This document shows, piece after piece, positions 17,366-26,861 of a stretch of 64,000 nucleotides of DNA. The notes under the pieces are model-generated. The model was given only the letters and a program-made list of their open reading frames with translations. It was not told where the DNA came from and made no database searches. The translations under genes and the position numbers were made by a program. The stretch is from Shewanella cutis (GTDB lineage Bacteria > Pseudomonadota > Gammaproteobacteria > Enterobacterales > Shewanellaceae). The stretch spans positions 682,001 through 746,000 of the forward strand of contig NZ_JACSDI010000001.1 in the NCBI RefSeq assembly GCF_022410515.1, given 5' to 3'. Positions within the stretch are counted from its first letter, which is position 1. Each line of letters opens with the position of its first letter.

Positions 17366-19999
17366 GTGAATTTGTTTAAAGCTAGCCTAGTCGCCCTCAC
17401 CTGCTCAGCATTAATGTCGTGCGCCGTCCAAAATCCTTTAAATACAGGACCAAGGGATACGAGTTCCTATATCAGCCAGTATCAGGCCAGCTTGCGTTCA
17501 CAGGTGATATCGGATGTACATTATGAATTAGATTTTCAACTGACTGGCGATACCGAATTCAGTGCGACGACGAAAGTGAACTTCAATTTAAGCGAAGTGC
17601 CCAAACAACTGAGCTTAGATCTCAACAAAGCACAAATTAAGCGCTTTTTGATCAACGGCACCGCCGTTTATCCAAATTATAATGGCGCCTATATTAGCCT
17701 CAACACTCGCTTACTGACTTCAGGGGAAAACACGATTGAAGTGCAATTTACCCGAGCACACAGTACCAATGGTGAAGGTTTGCACCGGTTCCAAGACCCA
17801 GTTGATGGCAAGGTTTACCTTTACTCCCATTTTGAACCTGCTGCAGCCCAACAAATGTTTGCGGTATTTGATCAACCCGACTTGAAGGCCAATTATAAAA
17901 TCAGCGTAACTGCACCTAGGGATTGGCAAGTTATCAGTACGACCCGTGAAACAACCGTCACTCCAGCGGGCGCCTTTAATCGTTGGGAGTTTCCTGAAAC
18001 GCCTAAGTTAAGCCCTTATAACTTCTCTATGCATGCGGGCCCATACTATATGTGGCAGGATAATTCTGGCCGTTATCCGATGCGCTTATTCGCACGGCAA
18101 TCCGTTGCCAGCCAAGTGAATCCACAGGACTGGTTTACCTACACCAAACAAGGGTTAACCTTCTTTGACGCCTACTTTGGTATTCCTTACCCCTTTAAAA
18201 AATATGATCAGATCCTCGTGCCTGATTTTCTCTACGGCGCGATGGAAAACGCAGGAGCCGTGACCTTCGCCGAAGATCACTTCCTCCACAAAGCGGACAT
18301 GACCGCCGAGCAAAAACAAAACTTAGCGGGCGTAATTATGCACGAAATGGCCCACCAATGGTTTGGCGATCTCGTGACCATGAAGTGGTGGAACGGCCTG
18401 TGGTTAAACGAAAGTTTTGCGTCTTTTATGGGTACGCTTGCGACCCAAGAAGCGACCGAATTTACCAATGCATGGCGCAGTTTTTATGCTCAAGGCAAAC
18501 AACGTGCCTATGAGCAAGACAGCTTAGTGACCACTCATCCCATTGAAGTTCCCGTGGCAACAACCCAAAATGCCTTCGATAACATCGATGCCATTACCTA
18601 TCAAAAAGGCGCCTCCACCCTCAAACAGCTACGCCATTTACTCGGTGATGTGGTGTTTCGCCGCGGCGTGAGCAACTACCTCAAACAATATAGTTATCAA
18701 AATGCCGAGCTAGATGACTTCATCAATAGCCTCGCCAAAGCCTCAAATCGAGACTTAAGCGCATGGACGCAGGAATGGCTATACAGTGCAGGGGTAAATA
18801 CGATCAAGGCAGAGTACCGCTGCGACGGTAACCGCATCAGCGAATTTAGTCTACTGCAATATCCTGCCAGCAGCGAACTGCCAACACTTAGGGAGCAAAA
18901 AGTACAAATCGCGCTCTTCACAAAAGGACGTTTCGATTTACGACATGAGACCACAGTACCCGTCACCTACAAAGGTGAGCGCACGGAAGTGAAGCAATTA
19001 GTCGGTGAGCGTTGTCCAGATCTGGTTTACCCTAACTACGATGACTGGGGTTTTGTGAAGGTACAACTCGATGACAAATCCTTTGATACCGCCAAGGAAC
19101 AGTTAAGTAAGGTGACAGACCCGCTTCTGCGTTCAATGTTATGGCAAAGCTTGTGGGACAGTGTGCGTGAGGGTAACCTGAGTTTGGACCAATACCTGAG
19201 CACAGTGTTTATTAATGCACCAGCAGAAAATGACTACACAGTTGTCGGCCAAATTATTTCAAGCCTGCTACGCAGTAAAGCGTACCTTGCGCAAATCGCA
19301 CCAATCCAGCAAAACTATGCTGAAAATGCGGTAAAAGGCTTAGCACAGATGAGCCTTCGAAAAACGATGGAGAGTAGAGGCAACAATGATTTCCAGCGCC
19401 GCTGGTTTAATGCTTATATTCAATTAGCGGGCGATCGCGACAGTTTACGACACTTAGCACAATTACTAGATGGCACAACCAAAATCAAAGGGTTAACCTT
19501 AGATCAAGATCTGCGCTGGGCTATCATCACTCAGCTAAATCGCTACGACTTCCCCAATGCGCAGCAACGTATCACACGGGAAATTGCACGCGATAACTCA
19601 GATTCGGGTGAAAAGGCAGCATTAGCGGCACAGGTCATCCGCCCTGAAGCCGCGGCTAAGCGTCGCTGGCTAAGTAAGGTACATACCGATGCACTACCCT
19701 TTGCAAAACAGCGCATTATCATGGAAAACCTCTATCCTGCTGAGCAAAAGCTCTTAAGTGCCGCCACCGCCGAAGAGCGCCTCGCAAACTTAGCAGACAT
19801 GGATAAAAAAGGCCCAGTGTTTATGCGTAGCTACAGCCGCAGCCTTATTCCAACCGATTGTAACTACAACAGTATTGCTGCCTTAGATAAAGTATTAGAC
19901 AGCCAAACAGGCTTATCTAATCTTAGCCGTCGTAGTTTATTAGAAACGCGCCAAGCCGAGCAGCGCTGCGTACTAATTAAAAATAAAATGACCCATTGA
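17366..19999 (+). CDS. M1 family zinc aminopeptidase, lipoprotein
   Basis: 877 residues from GTG 17366 (GAAGGA upstream). Lipobox MSCA in MNLFKASLVALTCSALMSCA predicts a lipid-anchored periplasmic or outer-membrane enzyme. The M1 exopeptidase motif YGAMENAGAV is followed by zinc site HEMAHQWFGD (H326, E327, H330) and the third ligand E349 in WLNESFASF, with the canonical 18-residue spacing. A C-terminal helical ERAP1-like domain is present. It is homologous to PepN but exported, unlike E. coli cytoplasmic PepN. It would complement the S46 peptidase in external peptide use. It stands alone with its own terminator. Confidence 0.93.
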   Translation: MNLFKASLVALTCSALMSCAVQNPLNTGPRDTSSYISQYQASLRSQVISDVHYELDFQLTGDTEFSATTKVNFNLSEVPKQLSLDLNKAQIKRFLINGTAVYPNYNGAYISLNTRLLTSGENTIEVQFTRAHSTNGEGLHRFQDPVDGKVYLYSHFEPAAAQQMFAVFDQPDLKANYKISVTAPRDWQVISTTRETTVTPAGAFNRWEFPETPKLSPYNFSMHAGPYYMWQDNSGRYPMRLFARQSVASQVNPQDWFTYTKQGLTFFDAYFGIPYPFKKYDQILVPDFLYGAMENAGAVTFAEDHFLHKADMTAEQKQNLAGVIMHEMAHQWFGDLVTMKWWNGLWLNESFASFMGTLATQEATEFTNAWRSFYAQGKQRAYEQDSLVTTHPIEVPVATTQNAFDNIDAITYQKGASTLKQLRHLLGDVVFRRGVSNYLKQYSYQNAELDDFINSLAKASNRDLSAWTQEWLYSAGVNTIKAEYRCDGNRISEFSLLQYPASSELPTLREQKVQIALFTKGRFDLRHETTVPVTYKGERTEVKQLVGERCPDLVYPNYDDWGFVKVQLDDKSFDTAKEQLSKVTDPLLRSMLWQSLWDSVREGNLSLDQYLSTVFINAPAENDYTVVGQIISSLLRSKAYLAQIAPIQQNYAENAVKGLAQMSLRKTMESRGNNDFQRRWFNAYIQLAGDRDSLRHLAQLLDGTTKIKGLTLDQDLRWAIITQLNRYDFPNAQQRITREIARDNSDSGEKAALAAQVIRPEAAAKRRWLSKVHTDALPFAKQRIIMENLYPAEQKLLSAATAEERLANLADMDKKGPVFMRSYSRSLIPTDCNYNSIAALDKVLDSQTGLSNLSRRSLLETRQAEQRCVLIKNKMTH

Positions 20000-20010
20000 T
20001 AATAGCTCAC

Positions 20011-20041
20011 AAAAATGAGGCTCTGACGAGCCTCATTTTTT
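20011..20041 (+). terminator. Rho-independent terminator after the M1 aminopeptidase
   Basis: AAAAATGAGGCTC/GAGCCTCATTTTT, perfect stem with a short loop and a T-run. Confidence 0.92.
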
Positions 20042-20445
20042 AGCACCATCCAATTTTTAAGTATCATCCAAACCATGTGCAAAACTAAGCGCCATGCCAT
20101 CAAAATCCTGAGCAATTGTTTATTCAACACTTTATGCTGTAATCCAAGATTGAATTACACCCACCAATTGTCTTGGCAAAAAATATAAGGCGGATATGTA
20201 GCCAAGGATTAAAACACCAGCGTGGTAAATTCCATTTCATATTATACAGCTAGCCCTCTTAAGGGCGTGTTCAAGATGCAATTATTCATTACTCTTTGAA
20301 AATACTACATTTATAATAATCCCTATATTGCGCGGTAAATGAAACCTGCTATATCAGATTACGCAATTTGCCGATCTCGACTTAAAAATGAAATAAGGTT
20401 CAGTCCACAACTTTATCAAATCGTTAATGATAAGCCATGAACTAT

Positions 20446-20472
20446 TAATACTTTAGCCATTTCAGCCGCTAT
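20446..20472 (+). promoter_or_regulatory. Candidate FliA (sigma-28) promoter of the chemoreceptor gene
   Basis: TAATACTT (20446-20453), an exact 11-nt spacer, then GCCGCTAT (20465-20472). The sigma-28 consensus is TAAAGTTT-N11-GCCGATAA; the match is 5/8 and 6/8 at the correct spacing, 46 nt before the start codon. Chemoreceptor genes are commonly FliA-dependent. The rest of the 475-nt gap upstream shows no gene. Confidence 0.45.
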
Positions 20473-20517
20473 ACTCTATTAACGTTAGGCTGCTAACGGA
20501 ATTTAAAGGAATTAAAT

Positions 20518-22410
20518 ATGCGTTCAACACTTAAAACTCGCCTACTTTTTAGTAGTCTCTTTGCAGTATTCATTACCGTCGCAGTGCTGGTAAGTATTTC
20601 AAGTTATGTCATTAGAAATCATGCAATAGGTAATACCCAAGGTGAGATTGATCAACTCGCTAACACTTTTGCAGAAGGTATTGGTCTGTGGATGCAAGAT
20701 AGAAAAACAGCCATCACTAGCCTTAAAAAGACCGTTGAGGCTGATCCCAATGTGCAAATTACCCCTTATTTATTACAGGCCCACAATGCGATGGGATTTG
20801 CACTCACGTATTTTGGTGACGAGCAAGGCAACATGTACCGCCAAGACCCCGCGCTCAATACCGCAAACTATGACCCACGCGAACGCCCTTGGTATATGGA
20901 TGCTAAAGCTGCCAATGCCATGGTAATGACGGCCCCCTATGTTAGCGCCACGCTTAAAAAACAAGTCGTGACTATCGCAGAACCAGTGATGGTCTCAGGT
21001 CGACTCTTCGGCGTAGCCGCCGCAAACCTGACCATAGATCAACTCACCGATGCGGTGCAACGACTCGAAGTGCCAGGCAAGGGCTACACTCTGATGGTAG
21101 ATACCGCAGGACTTATCATTAGCCACCCCAACACTCAGCTCAATAACCAACAACTTACCAAAATTGATAGTCATTTCACCCCCAGTTGGCTATCCCAACG
21201 CGCCAACGCCAATACCATGGAAGAGCGCGAGCTAGATGGTGGGACTCAATTAGTCTATGTAGCAGCCGTCCCCTCTACTGATTGGGCATTAATATTTGTG
21301 ATGAATAAGCAAGAAATCATGTCACAAGCCACATCGCTTGCTTGGTGGATGTCAGCCGTGGGCGTGGGCTTACTGTTGATATTTGGTTTGGTCTTGGTCG
21401 CAATTTTCAAAATGCAATTTAAAGACTTAGAGCGTGTTGCTTTAGCACTCAATGATATAGCCGAAGGAGATGGCGATCTGACCGTTAGAATCCATACCGC
21501 AAACAGCCATGATGAAATTGGCATATTGGCTTCAGGTTTTAACCGCTTTGTCGAACGCCTACATGGCATGATTTCAAGAATGCACAATATTGCGGGCCAA
21601 CTTGAATATCAAGCCAAGGGCAGCAGTGCTTCTGCGGCAGATAATAGTCAACGCATTGAGGTTCAACAGGATGAAGTGACCATGGTTGCAACCGCCGTTA
21701 CCGAAATGGCCAGTGCCACCGAAGAGATTGCCAGCAATGCAGAGCATACAGCACAAACGGCGCAAAATGCAGTAAGCCTTTCAAATCATGGCCAAAAACA
21801 AGTGATGCAAAGTCAGCAATCTATTCGCAACTTAGCGAATGAGGTCGATACCGCAGGGCGTATTATCAGTGAGCTGAATGAACACTCACAAAAAATTAAT
21901 AGCATTCTATTAACGATCAGTGGAATTGCAGAGCAAACAAACTTACTGGCGTTAAACGCCGCCATTGAAGCCGCCCGAGCGGGTGAACAAGGCCGTGGTT
22001 TCGCCGTCGTTGCCGATGAAGTTCGCGTATTGTCACAACGCACCCATTCTTCAACCCAAGAAATTCAAGCCATGATTGAAACCTTGCAACAAACGGCAGG
22101 CAAGGCGGTAAAATCCATGACTCAAAGTCATGCTATGGCAGAAACCAGTGTGTCTGATGCAAACTCTGCCAGCGAAAGCCTGCTGCAAATCAGTAAAGCC
22201 ATTAATGAAATTTCGGATATGGCCAGCCAAATCGCTACCGCCGCAGAGGAGCAAACCTCTGTCACCAGCGAAATTAACCGTAATACCGAATCAATTCGTG
22301 AAGTCTCTGAAAATCTCTCTATTGAGGCCCAAAGCGCGATGGTACAGTCGCAGGAGCTTGCTCACTTAGCTGCCTCGCTGCAACAGGAAGTCTCACGTTT
22401 TAAACTATAA
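20518..22410 (+). CDS. Methyl-accepting chemotaxis protein with Cache sensor domain
   Basis: 630 residues. An N-terminal span (about 10-32) is followed by a periplasmic dCache-type domain (about 35-270) with the typical [10 protein letters not shown] and [22 protein letters not shown] segments. A second span lies near 277-300, then a HAMP domain ([20 protein letters not shown]). The signalling tip reads [20 protein letters not shown] then [18 protein letters not shown], the hallmark of receptors that bind CheA and CheW. dCache_1 receptors often bind amino acids or organic acids; the ligand is not deducible here. ATG 20518 has AAAGGAATT upstream. No C-terminal CheR-binding pentapeptide is seen. 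Confidence 0.95.
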   Translation: MRSTLKTRLLFSSLFAVFITVAVLVSISSYVIRNHAIGNTQGEIDQLANTFAEGIGLWMQDRKTAITSLKKTVEADPNVQITPYLLQAHNAMGFALTYFGDEQGNMYRQDPALNTANYDPRERPWYMDAKAANAMVMTAPYVSATLKKQVVTIAEPVMVSGRLFGVAAANLTIDQLTDAVQRLEVPGKGYTLMVDTAGLIISHPNTQLNNQQLTKIDSHFTPSWLSQRANANTMEERELDGGTQLVYVAAVPSTDWALIFVMNKQEIMSQATSLAWWMSAVGVGLLLIFGLVLVAIFKMQFKDLERVALALNDIAEGDGDLTVRIHTANSHDEIGILASGFNRFVERLHGMISRMHNIAGQLEYQAKGSSASAADNSQRIEVQQDEVTMVATAVTEMASATEEIASNAEHTAQTAQNAVSLSNHGQKQVMQSQQSIRNLANEVDTAGRIISELNEHSQKINSILLTISGIAEQTNLLALNAAIEAARAGEQGRGFAVVADEVRVLSQRTHSSTQEIQAMIETLQQTAGKAVKSMTQSHAMAETSVSDANSASESLLQISKAINEISDMASQIATAAEEQTSVTSEINRNTESIREVSENLSIEAQSAMVQSQELAHLAASLQQEVSRFKL

Positions 22411-22433
22411 GAAGTGCATTGCCATTGATACCG

Positions 22434-22465
22434 CCCCCAATAGCGACTCATTATTGGGGGATTTT
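22434..22465 (+). terminator. Rho-independent terminator after the chemoreceptor gene
   Basis: Stem CCCCCAATA/TATTGGGGG followed by ATTTTA; it lies between two convergent genes. Confidence 0.85.
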
Positions 22466-22489
22466 ATCGATTCATCGATTCATCGATTA
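22466..22489. repeat. Three tandem copies of octamer ATCGATTM
   Basis: ATCGATTC, ATCGATTC and ATCGATTA in direct succession, running into the stop codon of the convergent GGDEF gene. No function is known. Confidence 0.85.
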
Positions 22490-23893
22490 GGATGAAAACA
22501 CCTCTACGTGCCTCCCCCTCACCCCGTGATATCCCAACTCAATACGATTACCACCATTCTTTTTTGCCTTATACATCGCAGCATCAGCACAGGATATGAG
22601 TTGTTGTTCATCTTTGCCATGCTCAGGATACAGAGCTACGCCAATACTAGGAAAAACATATAGTTGTTGCTCTGCGAGCTCAAAAGGCTGGTTTAATGCT
22701 TCCAGTACTTTATGGGCGACGAGCAAAGTGTTGTGTGCAGAGTCAACTCGCTCAAGCAAAATCACAAACTCATCACCACCAAAACGTGCGACCGTATCTG
22801 ACGCTCTCACACAACCGAGAAGCCTTTGTGCAGTAATCTGTAACAACAAATCCCCCACGCCATGTCCATAAGTGTCGTTAACCCATTTAAACTTATCTAA
22901 GTCTAAATACAACAAGGAGAAATAACTCGACTCTCGATGCGAACGAGATAAAGCCTTTTGAAATCTATCGTAAAATAACTCTCTATTGGGCAAATGAGTC
23001 AATTGGTCGTAGAGCGCGATTTGCTCTAAGCGCGCCAAAATTTGACGACGTTCAATGGCAAAAGCGATTTGAGATGAGACAAACTCAACTAGCTCGCAAT
23101 CCTGTGAGGTATAGGTCCTCGAACCTGGCGTGCTAAGCATAATCAAGGCGCCAATGACACCCTTATGTAACTTCAGAGGAACACCGAGCCAACTGATATG
23201 GGAATCTTTAACGGTTGAATTTACTGGCGAAGAAAGCGTGTTTGACATCGGGCAAAAGAGTAAGGATTCACCCGTTTGAATAATCTGCTCAGCAAAATAA
23301 CTAATATTGCCAACGTGAACGCTAGTTTTGTCGGTCACCGACACACTATAGGGAAAATCTAAGTGATTTACATCTTGGTCATAGAGCGCGATGGAAAAAT
23401 TTTCCGCAGGTAACAGCTTTGCAATTATCTGATGAATATGGCTGTAGAGTGATAGCAAATCCTCGGCTACATGAACTGCTTCGGATATCTCATATAAGGC
23501 CGCTTGTCGACGCTCCGCAAGTTTATGCTTAGTGATGTCACGAGCCACAGCAACGCGCTGCTGATATTCCTCAGACCAACGGGCAGACCAGCGAATATCC
23601 ACAATGCTACCATCTTTGCGAATATAACGATTTTCAAAATCGAGTTGGTATCGGCCCGCCATAATTTCTTCGGCAGCAGCAAGTGTGCGTTCACGATCTT
23701 CTGGCAGAACTAAATCCAACATCTGCATCCCAATCATTTCATCGGATGTGTAGCCAAAAATACGTTCAGCACCAGCACTCACAAATTCAAATCGCCCAGA
23801 TTTATCCACCACACAGATGGCATCTAATAACAAATCAATAAAGCGACCAAGTGAAGTATAACCATCGTTTTTCACACTGCTCTCCCACCACAC
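22487..23893 (-). CDS. PAS-GAF-GGDEF diguanylate cyclase
   Basis: 468 residues. PAS domain at about 15-135 (DAICVVDKSGRFEFVSAGAE ... RIFGYTSDEMIGM), GAF domain at about 140-290, and GGDEF domain at about 300-460. The active loop GGDEF is intact (residues 372-376), and an RxxD inhibitory I-site (RASD) sits exactly five residues before it. An active, product-inhibited cyclase making c-di-GMP is therefore expected; no EAL domain follows. No membrane span is present, so the sensor is cytoplasmic. The PAS and GAF ligands are unknown. ATG 23893 was taken as the start; an internal start is possible. Confidence 0.93.
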   Translation of the reverse strand: MWWESSVKNDGYTSLGRFIDLLLDAICVVDKSGRFEFVSAGAERIFGYTSDEMIGMQMLDLVLPEDRERTLAAAEEIMAGRYQLDFENRYIRKDGSIVDIRWSARWSEEYQQRVAVARDITKHKLAERRQAALYEISEAVHVAEDLLSLYSHIHQIIAKLLPAENFSIALYDQDVNHLDFPYSVSVTDKTSVHVGNISYFAEQIIQTGESLLFCPMSNTLSSPVNSTVKDSHISWLGVPLKLHKGVIGALIMLSTPGSRTYTSQDCELVEFVSSQIAFAIERRQILARLEQIALYDQLTHLPNRELFYDRFQKALSRSHRESSYFSLLYLDLDKFKWVNDTYGHGVGDLLLQITAQRLLGCVRASDTVARFGGDEFVILLERVDSAHNTLLVAHKVLEALNQPFELAEQQLYVFPSIGVALYPEHGKDEQQLISCADAAMYKAKKNGGNRIELGYHGVRGRHVEVFSS

Positions 23894-24198
23894 CCTAAGA
23901 TAACACGAGAATAGTTAACACTCCGCAGCTAACCTCTCCATCCCTGTATAAACCAACGCGCGAACACTTGATCATTAACGCTAAACGCAGAGAATATCAT
24001 ACTATTAAAGTAGGTTAATTACCGTGACAGTCTCAAGAGCACAAAAATCTCTTTAATACGGATAAATGAAGGCCAAGTTGAGGTCAGTCACTCAGGGGTT
24101 CCCAAACGTTCAGCCTATTTGACTCAAATAAAATCATTTGAGCACAATAGCGATGCTGAATGTCTCCCAAGGCAGAGAAAGCCACTATAACGAATTAA
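23894..24198. other. Divergent intergenic region between the GGDEF and DUF72 genes
   Basis: About 305 nt containing both promoters. No ORF, hairpin or operator was recognised. Confidence 0.5.
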
Positions 24199-24225
24199 AT
24201 GGATTCATATTTCTTAGGAGTCAGT

Positions 24226-25179
24226 TTGGAGTCACTTAAGTCACCGCCACGCCAAACCAAGCATTTGCGTCTTGGGCTTGCCATGTGGTCACATAACCAT
24301 TGGCAAGACAGTGTTTATGGTTCAACAACCAAACAAGCCGAGCGCCTTGCCCGTTATGCAACCATTTTTAACACGGTAGAAGGGAATACCAGTTTTTACG
24401 CTACGCCAAATGCACAAACTGTGATGAACTGGCTCAGCGCTACCCCAGATGACTTTCGCTTTACCTTTAAGCTACCGCAGACGATCACCCATCAAAAGCA
24501 ACTACAGCATTGTCAGCAAGAGCTTCTGCAATTCTTTCAAGTCATGTCGCCCTTGGCTGAAAAAACCGGGCTATGGAAGATCCAACTTCCCGCCCATTTC
24601 GGCCCAGAAAACTTGCCTGCGTTAGCGCAATTTCTCAATCAAGTCCCACAAGGGTTAACCTATGGCGTCGAAGTCAGGCATGCCGCGTTTTTTGCCAAGG
24701 GAGAGGCTGAGCGAGCGCTAAACCGCTTGTTGATGGATAAACAGGTGAACCGCATCATTATGGACAGTCGCCCCTTATTTGCTCTGCCGCCCGCTAACGA
24801 GGAGATTATCGATGCCCATAAGAAAAAACCGCAAGTGCCCGTTCACGCTATAGCGACCGCCAATACACCCGTGGTGCGGTTTATTGGCCAAACTGACGGC
24901 ACGATTGAAGCATTAGCGGCGAGCAACGATAGGCTGCAAGTGAAAAATAACGATAGTTTTTTCAAGAACTGGTTACAGCAGTTACCCGCTTGGATTAAAG
25001 AAGGTCGTGAACCCTATCTTTTTATCCATACGCCCGACAATCAAACTGCCCCAGAGCTCGCCATTCGTTTATATCAGCAATTACAGCGACAAATCGCCGC
25101 AGAAGTTAGCTTGCCAATGATAAAGTTGCTTGATCCACCGTTAGCTGCCCCAACCGCGCAAATGCAACTCACTTGGTAA
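24226..25179 (+). CDS. DUF72 family protein
   Basis: 317 residues from TTG 24226, chosen because AGGAG lies 5 nt upstream. ATG 24199, in the same frame, gives 326 residues and cannot be excluded. DUF72 blocks are visible: LGLAMWSHNHWQDSVYG, FNTVEGNTSFYATPNAQTV, FRFTFKLPQTITHQKQL and VRFIGQTD. The family adopts a TIM-barrel fold (YecE-like) and its biochemical role is not established. It stands alone and ends in a short palindrome shared with the convergent phosphate permease gene. Confidence 0.88.
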   Translation: MESLKSPPRQTKHLRLGLAMWSHNHWQDSVYGSTTKQAERLARYATIFNTVEGNTSFYATPNAQTVMNWLSATPDDFRFTFKLPQTITHQKQLQHCQQELLQFFQVMSPLAEKTGLWKIQLPAHFGPENLPALAQFLNQVPQGLTYGVEVRHAAFFAKGEAERALNRLLMDKQVNRIIMDSRPLFALPPANEEIIDAHKKKPQVPVHAIATANTPVVRFIGQTDGTIEALAASNDRLQVKNNDSFFKNWLQQLPAWIKEGREPYLFIHTPDNQTAPELAIRLYQQLQRQIAAEVSLPMIKLLDPPLAAPTAQMQLTW

Positions 25180-25197
25180 GGGGGAACTCCCCCCTTA
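25177..25197. terminator. Short hairpin between convergent DUF72 and Pit genes
   Basis: TAAGGGGG-AACT-CCCCCTTA overlaps the DUF72 stop codon. It is compact and GC-rich but lacks a long T-tract. Confidence 0.5.
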
Positions 25198-25203
25198 TTC
25201 ATC

Positions 25204-26673
25204 TTAACCCCAAATAGCATTCGCTAGAATAAAGACCAGTGCAGACAAGAGCATAGTAATAGGGAGAGTTAGCACCCAAGCCAGTAGAATTTGCTTAATG
25301 GTTTGACTTTGTAGTCCAGAGCGATTGGCTACCATAGTCCCCGCCACCGCCGATGATAAAATATGCGTGGTTGATACTGGCATCCCAGTAACGCTCGCGA
25401 TGCCAATCGAAACAGCAGCAGTTACCTGCGCGGCAATACCTTGGCTATAGGTCATTCCCGAGGAGCCAATTTTTTCTCCTACGGTATACACAATTCGCCG
25501 CCAGCCCACGAGCGTGCCACAACCTAACGCGGTCGCAATCGCCACAATCACCCAAAGGGGCGCGTATTCTGTCGGTTTAGTCAGGTCTTTACGCCACTTA
25601 GCGAGAGAACTTAATTCCTTAGCGGGTAAGTCTACTTTAGCCACCTTGCGCGCAGTGTCATCAATACACAGTAACAAACGTCGCACTTCACGGCGCTCTT
25701 CTATAGTCATATCCTGAAAACTATTGACCTGCTCTAAACGACGATCAAGTGACGACATTGCAGGCAATACGGTTTGTGCTGAGCAATGACTTAGCAGTGT
25801 ATCACTAGCATCAACCTTTGCTTTTACATCCACTAAATCGCTAATCGCCGCTTGATTACGGCTGTAGATAGCCATGATGCGACGGTTTGCATCCTGTGTT
25901 CGTGCTAAATCATAGGATTGCGTGCTCATATCGAGGGCAAAATACGCAGGGGCCATACAAATAAGCACGAGCATCACTAAGCCAATGCCTTTCTGTCCAT
26001 CGTTAGAACCATGGGCAAAACTAACCCCCATGGCAGAAGCAATCAAACTCACTCGCGCCCAGAAAGGCGGATGCCTTTTACCATTAATCTGAAACTGCTC
26101 ATCAGGGGTGCGATGGATCTTATGCTTTGCCCAAATAAACTTCATCAGCAATAAAAATATCCCCGCCAACACAAAACCAAGCGTGGGCGAAATAATCAGG
26201 GATAACATAATCTGCGTGGCTTTAGTGAGGTTAATACCATGCAAAATGGGCTGATTATGTATCCAAGCGAATGCACCGCCAACGCCCATAATTGAACCAA
26301 TTAAGGTATGGGAGCTAGAGGCAGGAATGCCAAAGTACCAGGTACCTAAATTCCAAATAATCGCGGAAAATAATAGCGAAAACACCATCAACAGCCCTTG
26401 GGTAGAGTCCATCCCCAACAAGGAGTCAACGGGAAGTAGATGCACGATGGCATAAGCGACACCAAGCCCACCGAGTAGCACGCCAGCAAAGTTAAAAAGT
26501 GCTGAAGAAACCACAGCTAAATTCGCAGGCATCGCCTTAGTGTAGATAACTGTTGCGACTGCGTTGGCGGTATCGTGGAAGCCATTGATAAACTCGTAGG
26601 CCAGCACAAATAACACGGCAAGCACTAAAGCTACCGACCAACCAAGACCGATAGAAGTAAATATCTCAAACAT
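25204..26673 (-). CDS. PiT family inorganic phosphate transporter
   Basis: 489 residues, close to E. coli PitA (499). The two PiT signatures are present: N-terminal FINGFHDTANAVATVIYTKA and, after a hydrophilic loop, SFAHGSNDGQKGIG. Ten or more membrane spans flank a large soluble region (about 255-360). The protein imports phosphate as a metal-phosphate complex in symport with H+ or Na+. No PhoU-like (DUF47) partner gene is adjacent, unlike many Pit loci. ATG 26673. Its transcript probably ends at the hairpin at 25177-25197. Confidence 0.93.
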   Translation of the reverse strand: MFEIFTSIGLGWSVALVLAVLFVLAYEFINGFHDTANAVATVIYTKAMPANLAVVSSALFNFAGVLLGGLGVAYAIVHLLPVDSLLGMDSTQGLLMVFSLLFSAIIWNLGTWYFGIPASSSHTLIGSIMGVGGAFAWIHNQPILHGINLTKATQIMLSLIISPTLGFVLAGIFLLLMKFIWAKHKIHRTPDEQFQINGKRHPPFWARVSLIASAMGVSFAHGSNDGQKGIGLVMLVLICMAPAYFALDMSTQSYDLARTQDANRRIMAIYSRNQAAISDLVDVKAKVDASDTLLSHCSAQTVLPAMSSLDRRLEQVNSFQDMTIEERREVRRLLLCIDDTARKVAKVDLPAKELSSLAKWRKDLTKPTEYAPLWVIVAIATALGCGTLVGWRRIVYTVGEKIGSSGMTYSQGIAAQVTAAVSIGIASVTGMPVSTTHILSSAVAGTMVANRSGLQSQTIKQILLAWVLTLPITMLLSALVFILANAIWG

Positions 26674-26815
26674 AAATCGCTAACCTATAACAAGGACACC
26701 ACAGATTACGCCTAAGACAGGGGCATTTGACAGTGAAAAATTATTTAGATTTTCAAAAAGTGAATTAGTACTCAATAACTCTGAATGCGACTTGCAATTA
26801 ACAAATGGCTTGATA

Positions 26816-26850
26816 CAAAAACGCCAGCACTAAGGCTGGCGTATTTGTTT
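26816..26850 (-). terminator. Rho-independent terminator after the glucan biosynthesis gene
   Basis: ACGCCAGC/GCTGGCGT with loop ACTAAG-like, followed on the minus strand by TTTTTG; located 20 nt past the stop. Confidence 0.85.
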
Positions 26851-26861
26851 ATCAGTATCGC

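Noticed and set aside
22466..22489. CRISPR-like repeat
   Set aside because: Units are 8 bp, contiguous with no spacers, and no cas genes are present.
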